Below, one piece after another: positions 9,474 through 19,221 of a stretch of 64,000 bases of DNA. The DNA lies in contig NZ_CP089848.1 of NCBI RefSeq assembly GCF_021266465.1, positions 1,116,001 through 1,180,000 on the forward strand, written 5' to 3'. The notes below the pieces were generated by a model, which saw nothing but the letters and a program-made list of their open reading frames with translations, was not told the origin of the DNA and did no database searches. Position 1 is the first letter of the stretch. Each line of letters opens with the position of its first letter. The position numbers and the translations under genes were made by a program. This stretch comes from Paralcaligenes sp. KSB-10 (GTDB lineage: Bacteria > Pseudomonadota > Gammaproteobacteria > Burkholderiales > Burkholderiaceae_B).

Positions 9474-10730
9474 ATGAAGATTCCGATAGTTTCCGCGGCA
9501 ACAAGTCAGACGGACAAAGTCGCGGGCTCCGCTGCCATGGTTGGCGCCAAAGACGCAAAAGAAGCCAAAGACGCCAAAACCAGTTTTTCCAGCGTGCTCG
9601 ACAGCCAGCAGGCGCCACAGGCGGTACTTGTCCCAGCAGGGCACAAACCGGCGGGCAAACCCAGCCAGGCTAAAGACGATGCCCCGGCGAAATCGGATGA
9701 AGAGGTGCTGAGCCTGCTGGTGGCCGGACAAGGCCTGATACAGCAACCACTCGCCCTGAATGCGGCCGCCCAGGCCGGCTCGGCTGCGGAAATGCACGAG
9801 TCCCATCTCAGGAGCCAGGCGGCGCTGGCCAGCCCCGGCGGATCAGTACGCGGCGCCAACACAGACCATGTCATGCCGGACACCGGCCCGGCCAATACGC
9901 CGCCCAGCTCCGAGATATCGCCCGACGCCATCGCCCGTGTCATACAAGAGCAATTGGCCGCCACGAATACGCCCAGCGGGCCATCGTCCCGACCGGCGGC
10001 CGGGCGCGACAGCAAACCCGGCGACCCGGTAAACGATAAACTCAAAAGCCATACCGCAATCCCGCTGCCGGGAACTGCCGGCGCGACAATCGCGGCGGCG
10101 GGTCAGCAAGCTGCGCTTGCGTCCCACCCTTTTTCGAACTCCCCGCCGGCCGATCCCAAGCCTTTACACCTGGCCCAGGATGCCGCGCAAACCAGCACCC
10201 TTGCCGTCGTAAACATCAATTCACCGGGCGCGCAAGGCACACCCGGAGCCGGATCGGGCACAGCGGCAACCGTGTCGCCGGCCGTTCTTCGAATCGACAC
10301 GCCTTTGCAGAACCCGCAATGGGCCAGCGACTTCGGCCGGCAATTCGTAAGCCTGACTTCGAATCACGCCCAGAGCCAAACCGCCGAGCTGCATATCAAT
10401 CCGCCCAACCTGGGGCCTCTGCACATTTCAATCAATATCAGCGACAACGTGGCCCATGCCATATTCATGTCCCCCCACGCCGCGGTGCGCGGCGCGGTGG
10501 AAAATGCCTTGCCGCAATTGCAACAGGCCCTGGCGCAAAACGGCATTTCGCTGGGCCAGGCAAACGTCAGCGACCAGCGGCCGTCCGCAGGAAGCTTCCA
10601 CGAGCCCACCGGGCAAAAGCGCCGCGGCGCGGTTGGGGCCATCGCCGGAGCGGCCACAGAACAAGGTGTTGTCGGGCAAGCCCGCACACGCAGCGTCTCG
10701 CCCGACTCGCTTGTCGATACCTTCGCGTAA
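9474..10730 (+). CDS. fliK: Flagellar hook-length control protein FliK
   Basis: The canonical FliK (418 aa): a secreted ruler that triggers the switch from rod/hook to filament export when its C-terminal domain meets FlhB. The N-terminal ~260 residues are Ala/Gly/Pro/Ser-rich with almost no aromatic residues. The C-terminal Flg_hook domain is clear (TAELHINPPNLGPLHISI, then AHAIFMSPHAAVRGAVENAL and LPQLQQALAQNGISLGQ). It is the last gene of the fliFGHIJK run, with a 367-nt gap before fliL. Confidence 0.93.
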   Translation: MKIPIVSAATSQTDKVAGSAAMVGAKDAKEAKDAKTSFSSVLDSQQAPQAVLVPAGHKPAGKPSQAKDDAPAKSDEEVLSLLVAGQGLIQQPLALNAAAQAGSAAEMHESHLRSQAALASPGGSVRGANTDHVMPDTGPANTPPSSEISPDAIARVIQEQLAATNTPSGPSSRPAAGRDSKPGDPVNDKLKSHTAIPLPGTAGATIAAAGQQAALASHPFSNSPPADPKPLHLAQDAAQTSTLAVVNINSPGAQGTPGAGSGTAATVSPAVLRIDTPLQNPQWASDFGRQFVSLTSNHAQSQTAELHINPPNLGPLHISINISDNVAHAIFMSPHAAVRGAVENALPQLQQALAQNGISLGQANVSDQRPSAGSFHEPTGQKRRGAVGAIAGAATEQGVVGQARTRSVSPDSLVDTFA

Positions 10731-11097
10731 ACGGCAGCCCAACCTCATTTCGGGTAACTCATGCAGCCGGATTGGCACAAGAGCCGCCCCTGCCCGGCCG
10801 TCTCTTGACTCCCGAGGCAATATCTATCCATCCCTCTGCCCACATCTCTATCCATAGAGCTCCACTCACTTGTCCCATTCAGGCCATTCCCATGCAAAGA
10901 CACGAGCTGACAAGATTTAAGCCCATTATTCAAAAGGATTCGGCGTGCGTACTTGATGCAGAATGTCAGGGATAAACCAGTATGCCCATCATGCACCCAA
11001 TACACTCATTGTCTCAGATGTATATTCCCAACCATCCCGCTCATTCTGAAAACACGCCGCTGTTGGCCGCCACCTGCCCTATCGGCAAAATACTGCC
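10731..11097. other. Gap between the fliF-K and fliL-R operons
   Basis: No convincing gene. The tract is richer in A/T than its neighbours and contains two copies of TCTATCCAT 24 nt apart (10823-10831, 10847-10855). The gap most likely holds the promoter of fliLMNOPQR, a separate class 2 operon in Salmonella. No sigma-28 box with both elements was found. Confidence 0.5.
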
Positions 11098-11541
11098 ATG
11101 ATCAAGACCATTCTCGGAGTCATTCTCATCGTGGCGGCCAGTGTCGGCGCCACCCTGTTTTATTCCATGCGCGCGGTGCCCGCGGTCAATGCCGAAACAC
11201 GGCCGTCTGTACCGGTTCCGCTGCCGGGCCCCATATTCGTGCCGTTGGAACCTTTTACCGTTACGCTGCGCAATGAAAGCATCACACGCATTCTGTATGT
11301 AGCCATCACCTTGCGGGTTGCCGACGAAGAGTCGCGCCATCTGCTTGGCACCTACATGCCCGAAGTGCGCAACCGCGTACTGCTGGAACTCTCGACGCAA
11401 AGCCCCGTGGCGGTGCAGACGCCCGAAGGGCGGACTCAACTGGCGACGAACCTGACCAAGGTTCTGGAGGCCCCCTACGTGCCGCAACCGCGCGGCCCAA
11501 GCATCTCAAATGTGCTGTTCACGGCCTTCGTAGTGCAATAA
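11098..11541 (+). CDS. fliL: Flagellar basal body-associated protein FliL
   Basis: FliL (147 aa) is a single-pass inner-membrane protein that surrounds and stabilises the MotAB stator. One N-terminal TM helix (TILGVILIVAASVGATLFY) is followed by the periplasmic stomatin-like domain (FVPLEPFTVTLR, LYVAITLRVADE). The C-terminus ends in the usual VLFTAFVVQ strand. The stop codon overlaps the fliM start (TAATG). Confidence 0.93.
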   Translation: MIKTILGVILIVAASVGATLFYSMRAVPAVNAETRPSVPVPLPGPIFVPLEPFTVTLRNESITRILYVAITLRVADEESRHLLGTYMPEVRNRVLLELSTQSPVAVQTPEGRTQLATNLTKVLEAPYVPQPRGPSISNVLFTAFVVQ

Positions 11542-12551
11542 TGTCTTATCAAAACTTTCTCTCGCAAGACGAAGTCGACGCCCTGCTTGAAGGCGTAACG
11601 GGCGAAAGCAAAAAAACAACCCGCCAGGCCGACGATCCGGGTGGAGTACGACCCTACGACCTAAGTTCCCCCGATCGGGTCGTGCGCCACCGCATGCAAA
11701 CGCTGGAGCTGATCAACGAGCGATTCGCCCGGCGCCTGCGTTCGACGCTGCTCAGTTTCATGCGCCGCAGCGCCGACATAACGGTAGGTTCGATACGCGT
11801 GCAGAAATACTCGGACTTCGAACGCAATCTTCCCGTGCCCAGCAATCTGAACATGGTCAGCATGAAGCCCTTGCGCGGCGTGTCCCTGTTTACTTTCGAC
11901 CCCAACCTGGTCTTCCTGATCATCGACAGCCTGTTCGGTGGCCATGGACGCTACAGCACCCGCATCGAGGGGCGCGATTTCACCACGACCGAACAGCGCA
12001 TTATCCGGCGCCTGCTCAATTTGACACTTGAAAGCTACGGGCACGCATGGGATACGGTCCATCCGATCGAATTCGACTACATACGCTCCGAAATGCATAC
12101 CAAATTTGCCAGCATCGCCGGCAATAATGAAATTGTCGTGGTCTCGTCTTTCCATATCGAATTCGGATCGACCGGAGGCAGCCTCAACATCTGCCTGCCT
12201 TATTCGATGATCGAACCGATACGCGATGTACTGACCCGGCCCTTGCAGGATGCGTCGATCGGCTCGATCGATCAGCGCTGGATGCATCAGTTGTCGCGTC
12301 AGGTACGCAGCGCCGATGTCGAACTGATAGCCGATTTTGCCCACATTTCCTCCTCCATTTCCAAGCTGCTGAAACTGCAGGTCGGAGACGTACTGCCCCT
12401 GAATATTCCGTCGTCCATCACGGCGCATGTCGGAGGAGTGCCGGTAATGGAATGTTCATACGGAACCTTCAACGGCCAGTATGCGTTGCGCGTACAAAAA
12501 CTGCTGGCCAACTCGGAAACCGATTTACCTAAAGCGACCCATCATGACTGA
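11541..12551 (+). CDS. fliM: Flagellar motor switch protein FliM
   Basis: FliM (336 aa) forms the C-ring wall and binds phospho-CheY to reverse the motor. The N-terminus has the CheY-binding segment LSQDEVDALLEGV; the CheC-like middle domain follows (RRSADITVGSIRVQKYSDFERNLP in pieces), and the C-terminal SpoA domain includes LKLQVGDVLPLNIP. It is co-translated with fliL, and fliN starts inside its last codons. Confidence 0.97.
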   Translation: MSYQNFLSQDEVDALLEGVTGESKKTTRQADDPGGVRPYDLSSPDRVVRHRMQTLELINERFARRLRSTLLSFMRRSADITVGSIRVQKYSDFERNLPVPSNLNMVSMKPLRGVSLFTFDPNLVFLIIDSLFGGHGRYSTRIEGRDFTTTEQRIIRRLLNLTLESYGHAWDTVHPIEFDYIRSEMHTKFASIAGNNEIVVVSSFHIEFGSTGGSLNICLPYSMIEPIRDVLTRPLQDASIGSIDQRWMHQLSRQVRSADVELIADFAHISSSISKLLKLQVGDVLPLNIPSSITAHVGGVPVMECSYGTFNGQYALRVQKLLANSETDLPKATHHD

Positions 12552-13047
12552 GCCAAAAGAAGAGCCTGCGCACGTCCCGGACACCTCGGCCGGTGCCGAC
12601 GCCGACTGGGCGAACGCCCTTGCCGAACAGGCGAGCCAGGGCAGCAGCACCCAGGCCGCCGGCCTGAATCAAAACACGGACGACTGGGCCAGCGCACTGG
12701 CCGAGCAAACCGCCGCGACACCTGCACCGGCATCGCAGCAGGTATTCCAGCCTCTGATCGACAATCCCAGCGACGCCGGCAGCGATATCGACATGATCAT
12801 GGACATCCCTGTCCAGCTCACTGTCGAGCTGGGCCGCACCCGGCTCACCATCAAGAATATCCTGCAGCTTGGCCAGGGCTCGGTGATCGAACTTGACGGA
12901 CTGGCCGGCGAGCCCATGGATATTTTCGTGAACGGCTATTTGATTGCACAAGGCGAAGTCGTGGTGGTCGAGGAAAAATACGGCATTCGCCTGACCGACA
13001 TCATTACCCCTTCCGATCGCCTGCAACGCCTGAACAACAGACGCTGA
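12544..13047 (+). CDS. fliN: Flagellar motor switch protein FliN
   Basis: FliN (167 aa) forms the base of the C-ring together with FliM. Residues 1-75 are a variable acidic/Ala-rich extension containing two copies of a DxDWAxALAEQ-type segment. The C-terminal SpoA domain is standard (VQLTVELGRTRLTIKNILQL, FVNGYLIAQGEVVVVEEKYG). The start at ATG 12544 overlaps the fliM stop by 8 nt and is preferred to the upstream ATG at 12481, which lies deep inside fliM. Confidence 0.95.
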   Translation: MTEPKEEPAHVPDTSAGADADWANALAEQASQGSSTQAAGLNQNTDDWASALAEQTAATPAPASQQVFQPLIDNPSDAGSDIDMIMDIPVQLTVELGRTRLTIKNILQLGQGSVIELDGLAGEPMDIFVNGYLIAQGEVVVVEEKYGIRLTDIITPSDRLQRLNNRR

Positions 13048-13052
13048 GCCCC

Positions 13053-13379
13053 ATGACCGAAGCCGCGGCGCTGCGCCTGATACTCAGTCTATTCTTTGTA
13101 CTGGCCCTTATTCTGGCCGGCGCATGGCTGACGCGCCGTGCCGGCTGGCTGCATCCCGGCACGAAGCGCATGATCAAGCTCATCGACACGCAAAACCTGG
13201 GATCGCGCACGTATGTGGCGCTGGTCGATGTCGAAGACACCCGGCTGGTGCTGGGCGTAACGACAAGCCATGTGTCCCTGCTGCATACACTGCCCAGGCC
13301 GGAAAACGAACCCATGCAGGCGGAACATGCCCCCGCCTTCGCTCGCACGCTGCGGCACATCATGGCGAAGCGCCGCTGA
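13053..13379 (+). CDS. fliO: Flagellar biosynthesis protein FliO
   Basis: FliO (108 aa) assists assembly of the FliP ring in the export gate. It has one N-terminal TM helix ([17 protein letters not shown]) and a short cytoplasmic domain with the family pattern [21 protein letters not shown]. Conservation is low, but position between fliN and fliP, size and topology agree. Confidence 0.88.
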   Translation: MTEAAALRLILSLFFVLALILAGAWLTRRAGWLHPGTKRMIKLIDTQNLGSRTYVALVDVEDTRLVLGVTTSHVSLLHTLPRPENEPMQAEHAPAFARTLRHIMAKRR

Positions 13380-13404
13380 AACCGGCCTGGCCCGCACTAT
13401 CTTC

Positions 13405-14199
13405 ATGAATCATTCCATCTCCGCTCGACTCCGCGTTCCCGGACTGCGCACCCTTTCCGGGCTCGCCGTCTGGAGCCTGTTGTCGCTCGCCTTGCTGTAC
13501 CCGGCTTCGGGACTGGCCCAGGCTACCTTGCCGGGGATTACCGCCGTAACCGGCCCCAACGGCAGCCAGACCTATACGCTCAGCATCCAGACTTTGCTGC
13601 TGCTGACAATGATGTCGTTCCTGCCGGCCATGCTTCTGATGATGACCGGCTTCACGCGCATCATTATCGTACTGGGCCTGTTGCGCAATGCCATGGGCAC
13701 CGGCAGTTCGCCGCCCAATTCCGTGCTGATCGGCCTGGCCATGTTTTTAACCTTCTTTGCCATGTCGCCTGTTTTCGACCAGATATACAGCCAGGCTTAC
13801 CAACCGCTGAGCGCCGGCACCATCTCCTTTGAAACGGCGCTGGACCGGGGTGCACAGCCGCTGAAAACCTTCATGCTGCATCAAACGCGCGAGGCCGATC
13901 TGTCGCTGTTTGCCAATATGGCCAAGATAGGACAGCTCGACAGCCCCAATGAAGTGCCTTTGCGTGTATTGGTGCCCGCGTTCGTCGCCAGCGAACTGAA
14001 AACCGCATTCCAGATCGGCTTCACGATATTCATCCCGTTCCTGATTATCGACCTGGTGATTGCCAGCGTGCTGATGGCCCTTGGAATGATGATGGTGCCG
14101 CCTGTCACCATCTCGCTGCCCTTCAAGCTCATGCTGTTCGTGCTGGCCGACGGATGGCACCTGCTCCTTGGTTCGCTGGCACGCAGCTTTTATCAATAA
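13405..14199 (+). CDS. fliP: Flagellar export gate protein FliP
   Basis: FliP (264 aa) forms the pentameric core of the export gate with FliQ and FliR. A signal peptide is visible ([16 protein letters not shown]), followed by hydrophobic segments ([20 protein letters not shown]) and the conserved [15 protein letters not shown] and [17 protein letters not shown]. The start is placed at ATG 13405; the longer frame from 13270 runs through fliO. Confidence 0.96.
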   Translation: MNHSISARLRVPGLRTLSGLAVWSLLSLALLYPASGLAQATLPGITAVTGPNGSQTYTLSIQTLLLLTMMSFLPAMLLMMTGFTRIIIVLGLLRNAMGTGSSPPNSVLIGLAMFLTFFAMSPVFDQIYSQAYQPLSAGTISFETALDRGAQPLKTFMLHQTREADLSLFANMAKIGQLDSPNEVPLRVLVPAFVASELKTAFQIGFTIFIPFLIIDLVIASVLMALGMMMVPPVTISLPFKLMLFVLADGWHLLLGSLARSFYQ

Positions 14200-14209
14200 A
14201 GGAACCTCC

Positions 14210-14479
14210 ATGAATTCCGAAGCCATCATGTCCATGACCTATCAGGCCATGAAAATCGCGCTGATCATGGCCGGCCCGCTGCTGCTGGTGACCCTGGTGG
14301 TGGGACTGCTCATCAGCATTTTCCAGGCCGCGACGCAGATCAATGAAATGACGCTGTCATTCATCCCGAAGCTGCTGGCGGTGGGCGCCGCACTCGTGCT
14401 GCTGGGCCCCTGGCTGATCAGCACCATGGTCGACTATATGCAGCAACTGCTTGCGCAGATACCGGGCCTGGTATCCTGA
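14210..14479 (+). CDS. fliQ: Flagellar export gate protein FliQ
   Basis: FliQ (89 aa) has two TM helices that wrap the FliP/FliR core. The start is ATG 14210, preceded by AAAGGA; the ATG at 14168 lies inside fliP. Diagnostic stretches are LLLVTLVVGLLISIFQAATQINE and FIPKLLAVGAALVLLGPW (in pieces). Confidence 0.96.
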   Translation: MNSEAIMSMTYQAMKIALIMAGPLLLVTLVVGLLISIFQAATQINEMTLSFIPKLLAVGAALVLLGPWLISTMVDYMQQLLAQIPGLVS

Positions 14480-14503
14480 CATCGACTGCGACGCCCCAGG
14501 TTC

Positions 14504-15292
14504 ATGGTTTCCTTCCAGCTCGATCAGCTCTACGGCTGGATCACGGCATTTATCTGGCCATTTTTGCGCTTGCTGGCTTTGCTCAGCACCGCTCCGCTGC
14601 TTGGTGAATCCGCCATTCCAGCCCGGGTAAAAGTAGGCTTCGCGGCGCTGACGGCCATTGCCATTGCTCCCGCGCTCGGCCCCATGCCGCCCATCGCTCC
14701 CGCTTCGTTTGCGGGACTATGGATCGCCGCGCAGCAAGTCATGATCGGCATCGCCATGGGCCTGACCATGCGTATTGCCTTTGCCGCGGTGCAGACGGCC
14801 GGCGAGTTCGTCGGCCTGCAGATGGGCTTGTCGTTTGCATCATTCTTCGACCCCGGCACGGGGGCCAATACGGCCGTGCTCTCACGCCTGATGAATGTGG
14901 TTGCCATGCTGATTTTTCTGGCGCTGAACGGCCATTTGCTGATGCTGGCCGGCCTGGTCCGCACCTTCGAAGTGCTGCCCATAGGCGGGTCATCCCTGGA
15001 TTCGGGCGGATGGGGCGTACTGCTGGACTGGAGCAGCCAGATCATGATTTCGGGAATGCTGCTGGCCCTGCCGATTATCATTGCCCTGCTCACCATCAAT
15101 CTGGCTTTGGGAATTTTAAATAGAACCGCGCAGCAGCTTTCCGTATTCGCCGTTGGGTTTCCGATCAGCCTGATGGTAGGACTGATACTGCTGACGGTGG
15201 TGCTGCCGCAGTCCACGCCGTTCCTGGCGCATCTGTTTCAATCCGGCTACGAAGCCATGGGACGCCTGGCCATGGCGCTGGCCGGCACGTAG
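14504..15292 (+). CDS. fliR: Flagellar export gate protein FliR
   Basis: FliR (262 aa) closes the FliP5-FliQ4-FliR1 gate. It is a polytopic protein with family motifs (ALLSTAPLLGESAIPARVKVG in pieces, GEFVGLQMGLSFASFFDP, LNRTAQQLSVFAVGFPI). It is the last gene of the fliL-R operon and is convergent with the chemoreceptor gene, whose stop codon is 20 nt away. No U-rich terminator is seen between them. Confidence 0.96.
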   Translation: MVSFQLDQLYGWITAFIWPFLRLLALLSTAPLLGESAIPARVKVGFAALTAIAIAPALGPMPPIAPASFAGLWIAAQQVMIGIAMGLTMRIAFAAVQTAGEFVGLQMGLSFASFFDPGTGANTAVLSRLMNVVAMLIFLALNGHLLMLAGLVRTFEVLPIGGSSLDSGGWGVLLDWSSQIMISGMLLALPIIIALLTINLALGILNRTAQQLSVFAVGFPISLMVGLILLTVVLPQSTPFLAHLFQSGYEAMGRLAMALAGT

Positions 15293-15311
15293 GGCCGGCC
15301 CCGCATCTATC

Positions 15312-17039
15312 TTATACGGCCAGGGAGTGTTCGAGAGCTGGAGACCGGCCCTCGTGCGACAAGGCCCCCGAGGACCCCGCCTCGATCACCTCCCCTCCAC
15401 TGAGCTTGAACACCGACACCGCCTCGCTTAACCGACCCGCCTGCTCCTGCAACGAGCCCGCCGCGGCCGCCGCCTGCTCCACCAGCGCCGCATTCTGCTG
15501 CACCGCCCCATCCATCTGCGCCACCGCCTGATTCACCTGCTCTATCCCCTCGGACTGCTCCCGCGACGCCGACGAAATCTCCCCCATGATCGTCGTCACT
15601 CCATGCACCGACCCCACCACCTCCTGCATGATCTGGCCTGCCTGCTTGGCCTGCGTCGCCCCAGCCTTGATCTTGTGCAACGACTCCTCAATCAATACCT
15701 TGATCTCCTTGGCCGCCTGCGCACTGCGCTGCGCCAGCGACCTCACCTCACCGGCCACCACCGCAAATCCCTTGCCCTGCTCCCCAGCCCGCGCCGCCTC
15801 CACCGCCGCATTCAACGCCAAGATGTTCGTCTGAAACGCTATCCCGTCTATCACCCCCACAATCTCCGCTATCTTGCCAGAGCTCGTCGTGATCTCCTCC
15901 ATCGTCCCCACCACCTCCGTCACCGCCCGCCCGCCGCGCTGCGCCACCTCCGAAGCCCCCTTGGCCAGCTTGTCCGCCTGCAGCGCATTCTCCGTATTCT
16001 GCTTGACCGTGCTGGCCAACTCCTCCATGCTCGCCGCCGTCTCCTGCAACGACGCCGCCTGCTGCTCCGTGCGACTGCTCAGGTCCGTGTTCCCCATGAA
16101 TATCTCGCGCGATCCCAGCGTGATCTCCTCTACCCCCTGGCGCACCGTCGTCACCGTGCGCGTCAGACTCTCCTGCATCCGCTTCAACGACTCGTACAAC
16201 ACCCCTATCTCGTTGCGCGACCTCACCTCGATCCGCTGCGTCAAATCCCCTCCCGCAATCCGGTCAAAATGTCCCCCTGCCTCGATCAGGCGCTTGATCA
16301 CCGCCCGGCCGAAAATAATGCGCGCGGCAATCATGAGCAACAGGCCTGCCAGCACCGCGGCGCCGATCGCCATCAGGGCCTGATGGAATTTTTCTCCGGC
16401 GGCGGCAAACGCTTGCTTTTCCTGCTTGTCTATATAGGCCGAATAAGTCTGGATGGCTTTCTCGAAGGTAATGCTGCGCTCGATGCCAAACTGATTATTG
16501 ACAAAATAAAAAGTCGTGTAGTCCTGTATCGTCAAGGCCTGAACCATCGGGTCGATGCCATCGTCCACATAAGGCTGATACGTGCTGACCAGCCTGAGCG
16601 ACAGGCGCCGCGCTTCTGGATCTTCAGGCAGGTTCTTGCGGAAATCCACGAAGCTCTTTCTGACCGCATCGAGCTTTTGAGTTGCCTGGTCGAGCATGTC
16701 CTTGGCTTTCTGTTTCAGGGCCGGATCCATGGAGGAGCTGGCCTCCTGCTGATAACGGGCCGCGACCAGCAAGGACACCCGGGCATGCAGCATATCGTTG
16801 CTCATCAGCAGAACCTGCTGGGCTCGGCTATTTTGCTCGCCTATGGTGTGCACAGCCTGAACATTCAGATAAAGAAAGTAAGCGCCCAACCCGCCCACCG
16901 CCATGATCAGCAGCATGAACAGCGCAAGCCCGGTCATGAGCATGGAACTGACCTTTGAGCCTCCCAGCCGAAAACGGGGGCTTCGGGTGCGTTTCGATTT
17001 TTTTACTTCATTTTGTGGAAATTGCATGGTCATGGACAT
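15312..17039 (-). CDS. Methyl-accepting chemotaxis protein, transmembrane
   Basis: A 575-aa chemoreceptor: TM1 at about residues 34-56 ([23 protein letters not shown] in pieces), a ~150-aa four-helix periplasmic domain, TM2 near residue 220, HAMP, and a signalling domain with the hairpin tip [20 protein letters not shown] (the CheA/CheW contact). The C-terminus ([10 protein letters not shown]) has no CheR-docking pentapeptide. The signalling half (about 15345-16310) uses almost only G-ending codons (GAG, GCG, GTG, ACG), whereas the sensory half and neighbours use many GAA/GCC. Its last ~94 coding bp recur in the mcp remnant at 42055. It may be transcribed with the lipoprotein gene upstream. 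Confidence 0.93.
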   Translation of the reverse strand: MSMTMQFPQNEVKKSKRTRSPRFRLGGSKVSSMLMTGLALFMLLIMAVGGLGAYFLYLNVQAVHTIGEQNSRAQQVLLMSNDMLHARVSLLVAARYQQEASSSMDPALKQKAKDMLDQATQKLDAVRKSFVDFRKNLPEDPEARRLSLRLVSTYQPYVDDGIDPMVQALTIQDYTTFYFVNNQFGIERSITFEKAIQTYSAYIDKQEKQAFAAAGEKFHQALMAIGAAVLAGLLLMIAARIIFGRAVIKRLIEAGGHFDRIAGGDLTQRIEVRSRNEIGVLYESLKRMQESLTRTVTTVRQGVEEITLGSREIFMGNTDLSSRTEQQAASLQETAASMEELASTVKQNTENALQADKLAKGASEVAQRGGRAVTEVVGTMEEITTSSGKIAEIVGVIDGIAFQTNILALNAAVEAARAGEQGKGFAVVAGEVRSLAQRSAQAAKEIKVLIEESLHKIKAGATQAKQAGQIMQEVVGSVHGVTTIMGEISSASREQSEGIEQVNQAVAQMDGAVQQNAALVEQAAAAAGSLQEQAGRLSEAVSVFKLSGGEVIEAGSSGALSHEGRSPALEHSLAV

Positions 17040-17086
17040 GATTGAATCCGATTTCGATTGCGTACCTCGCGGTACAGAAATGAAAG

Positions 17087-17554
17087 CTATTGGGGCGACA
17101 GGCTGTAGCTTACGGCGGGTGCATATAGTGGGGCCTGCGACATATTGCCCATCGGGCTATTGTCCGCAGGGCCTGCCGCATTCTGTACGCTCGTGTGGGG
17201 TGCTGCGACAGGCTGCAGGGATCGTGTGGGCACATTAGTGCTCTTCACGACACGGCTGAATTTACCGTCCGGCCCAAAGTCGAGCCATAGCTCGCGGCGA
17301 AAATAAATCGCATCGGTCACGAGCGAGGCCTTATGGGCCCAAACGGCCAGAGCCGAACCGTCGCCCTGCATATAGATGTTGTCCGGCTCGGCGTCGAGAA
17401 TGGCGCTGGCCTGTTCCAGCGTAGTCTGCCCCACCTTTATCTGTTCGAGATCCGACGTGTGAAAAGCGCGTCCGGAAGTGCTGCACGCGGCCAGGCCCAG
17501 GGACAAACCCAGGGCCAGCAGGAAAAATCGAAACAAGACGGAAGTGGAAAACAT
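17087..17554 (-). CDS. Small lipoprotein, BamE/SmpA-like
   Basis: A 155-aa protein with a lipoprotein signal (hydrophobic run, then LAAC lipobox, Cys near residue 24). The mature part has the pattern [15 protein letters not shown] and [12 protein letters not shown], resembling the small BamE/SmpA fold, and a low-complexity Pro/Ser tail. The start at ATG 17554 has a GGAAGAG ribosome site 7 nt upstream; the ATG at 17575 would overlap the upstream receptor gene and lacks one. It lies between two chemoreceptor genes on the same strand. The function is unknown; a periplasmic partner of the receptors is possible but not shown. Confidence 0.72.
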   Translation of the reverse strand: MFSTSVLFRFFLLALGLSLGLAACSTSGRAFHTSDLEQIKVGQTTLEQASAILDAEPDNIYMQGDGSALAVWAHKASLVTDAIYFRRELWLDFGPDGKFSRVVKSTNVPTRSLQPVAAPHTSVQNAAGPADNSPMGNMSQAPLYAPAVSYSLSPQ

Positions 17555-17555
17555 G

Positions 17556-19127
17556 CTAGAACTCTTCCCAATCATCCTGGCTTATCGGCTTGTGCGCCGC
17601 CGCAGCACCAGTGGCTCCGGCATAAGCGGGCACCCGGCCTGGGAGCTGGCCCGGAATTCGGGCGGCGGCCTGCAGGGAAGCCGCGGCCAAGGCAGTCGCC
17701 GATGCCGCGCCGGCGGCATTTGCCGAATTGGCGGAGGGCAATGCCCGGCCCGTTGCCTGGCTACCGGCGGCCGTGGCTGCGCGCGCCTTGCCGGCCGTGG
17801 TGGCAATGGCCGTCGCCGCGACATCGATCACCTGCTTGTCGATCGTCTTGAACACGGACACCGCATCGCTGACCTGTGCTACCTGCTCGCGCAAAGCCGC
17901 GGCGAGCGAGGCGGCTTCCTGCACCAGGGTGGCGTTCTGCTGGGTCACATCGTCCATTTGCGTTACGGCGCGATTGATCTGGTCTATACCTGTCGACTGC
18001 TCGGTGGTGGCCGCCGAGATTTCACCCATGATGTCGGTGACCCGCGCCACTGACACGACAATTTCTTCCATGGTGGCGCCGGCTTGTTCAACCTGAGTCG
18101 AGCCTTCCGTAACTTTCTTGACGGAATCCTCGATCAGGCCCTTGATTTCCTTGGCCGCCTGGGCGCTGCGCTGCGCCAGCGCCCGCACCTCGGCCGCAAC
18201 GACAGCGAAGCCTTTACCCTGTTCGCCGGCCCGGGCGGCCTCGACCGCCGCATTCAATGCCAGAATATTCGTTTGAAAGGCAATACTGTCGATCACGCCT
18301 ACAATGTCGGAAATCTTGCGCGAACTGGCGGAAATACCCTGCATGGTCGTTACGACTTCGCCCACGGCATGCCCGCCGCGCTGCGCCACTTCGGATGCGC
18401 TGGCTGCCAATTGATTGGCCTGGCGCGCATTATCGGCATTCTGTTTGACCGTGCTGGCCAGTTGCTCCATGCTGGCCGCCGTCTGCTGCAGCGCCGCCGC
18501 CTGTTGCTCGGTACGGCTGCTCAAATCGGTATTGCCCAGCACGATCCGCTGCGACCCGGTATTGATCTGATCCATACCCTGGCGCACGGTTCCGACGATG
18601 CGGCCGAGGCTGTCCTGCATGCGCTTGAGCGAGGCATACAGCATGCCGATCTCGTTTTGCGTGGTGACTTCGATACGCTCGGTCAGGTCGCCCGAAGCTA
18701 TGCGATCGAAATGGGCGCCGGCCTGCTTCAACGGCCGCAGCACCGTGCGCGACAAGGTCCGGTACGCCGCCAGTGCCAGCACAATGGCAAGAACGATCAA
18801 GCAGCCAAAAACATAAAGAGCCTGCTGATAGAGCTTCGCGGCATCCGCGGAAGTGTCGGAATATTCACCCGCAAGGTATTGATCGAAACGCTTGAAGGCG
18901 GCCTCCAGCCCCTGGGCCGCAACGGCCGGCTGCGCATACCGGGATTGCTCATACGCATTCTTGACCTCACGGCCCGCCTCGATGCTGCTGGTCGAAAGCG
19001 CATTCATCTGCTGGCGCGCCGTATACAGGCTATTCCAGCCTATACCTACCGCAAAGAACGTCAATAAAGACAGGAAAAACACCATCAGCGACAGACTTGT
19101 CTTGAGTTGCAATCGTTTGAACTTCAT
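17556..19127 (-). CDS. Methyl-accepting chemotaxis protein with C-terminal CheR tether
   Basis: A 523-aa transmembrane chemoreceptor. The start is ATG 19127 ([14 protein letters not shown]), preceded by AGAGAG; the longer frame runs into flgL. TM1 is [20 protein letters not shown]; a compact ~120-aa periplasmic domain follows, then TM2 ([19 protein letters not shown]), HAMP and the signalling hairpin [20 protein letters not shown]. After an Ala-rich linker it ends in DDWEEF, which fits the xWxxF pentapeptide that docks CheR/CheB (NWETF in E. coli Tsr). It is the only receptor in the window with this tether. Confidence 0.93.
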   Translation of the reverse strand: MKFKRLQLKTSLSLMVFFLSLLTFFAVGIGWNSLYTARQQMNALSTSSIEAGREVKNAYEQSRYAQPAVAAQGLEAAFKRFDQYLAGEYSDTSADAAKLYQQALYVFGCLIVLAIVLALAAYRTLSRTVLRPLKQAGAHFDRIASGDLTERIEVTTQNEIGMLYASLKRMQDSLGRIVGTVRQGMDQINTGSQRIVLGNTDLSSRTEQQAAALQQTAASMEQLASTVKQNADNARQANQLAASASEVAQRGGHAVGEVVTTMQGISASSRKISDIVGVIDSIAFQTNILALNAAVEAARAGEQGKGFAVVAAEVRALAQRSAQAAKEIKGLIEDSVKKVTEGSTQVEQAGATMEEIVVSVARVTDIMGEISAATTEQSTGIDQINRAVTQMDDVTQQNATLVQEAASLAAALREQVAQVSDAVSVFKTIDKQVIDVAATAIATTAGKARAATAAGSQATGRALPSANSANAAGAASATALAAASLQAAARIPGQLPGRVPAYAGATGAAAAHKPISQDDWEEF

Positions 19128-19221
19128 CAAGTACTCTCTTTTACCCGGCAGGCTAGCCTGCTTGCAAAACAATCGATCGCGGCGCCATTGCACGCGGCCC
19201 GGCACAAACATCCGCCTACCA

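Noticed and set aside
15603-16958. Long open frame (about 450 codons) antisense to the first mcp, and similar long antisense frames over fliG/fliF and glpD
   Set aside because: Leu/Arg/His-rich shadow frames caused by high-GC codon use; the opposite strand encodes clear conserved proteins.
17582-17589. Exact sigma-28 -10 (GCCGATAA on the reverse strand) near the end of the tethered chemoreceptor gene
   Set aside because: It lies inside codons for the receptor C-terminus and the -35 position reads GTGCTGCG, with no TAAA at the required 11-nt spacing.
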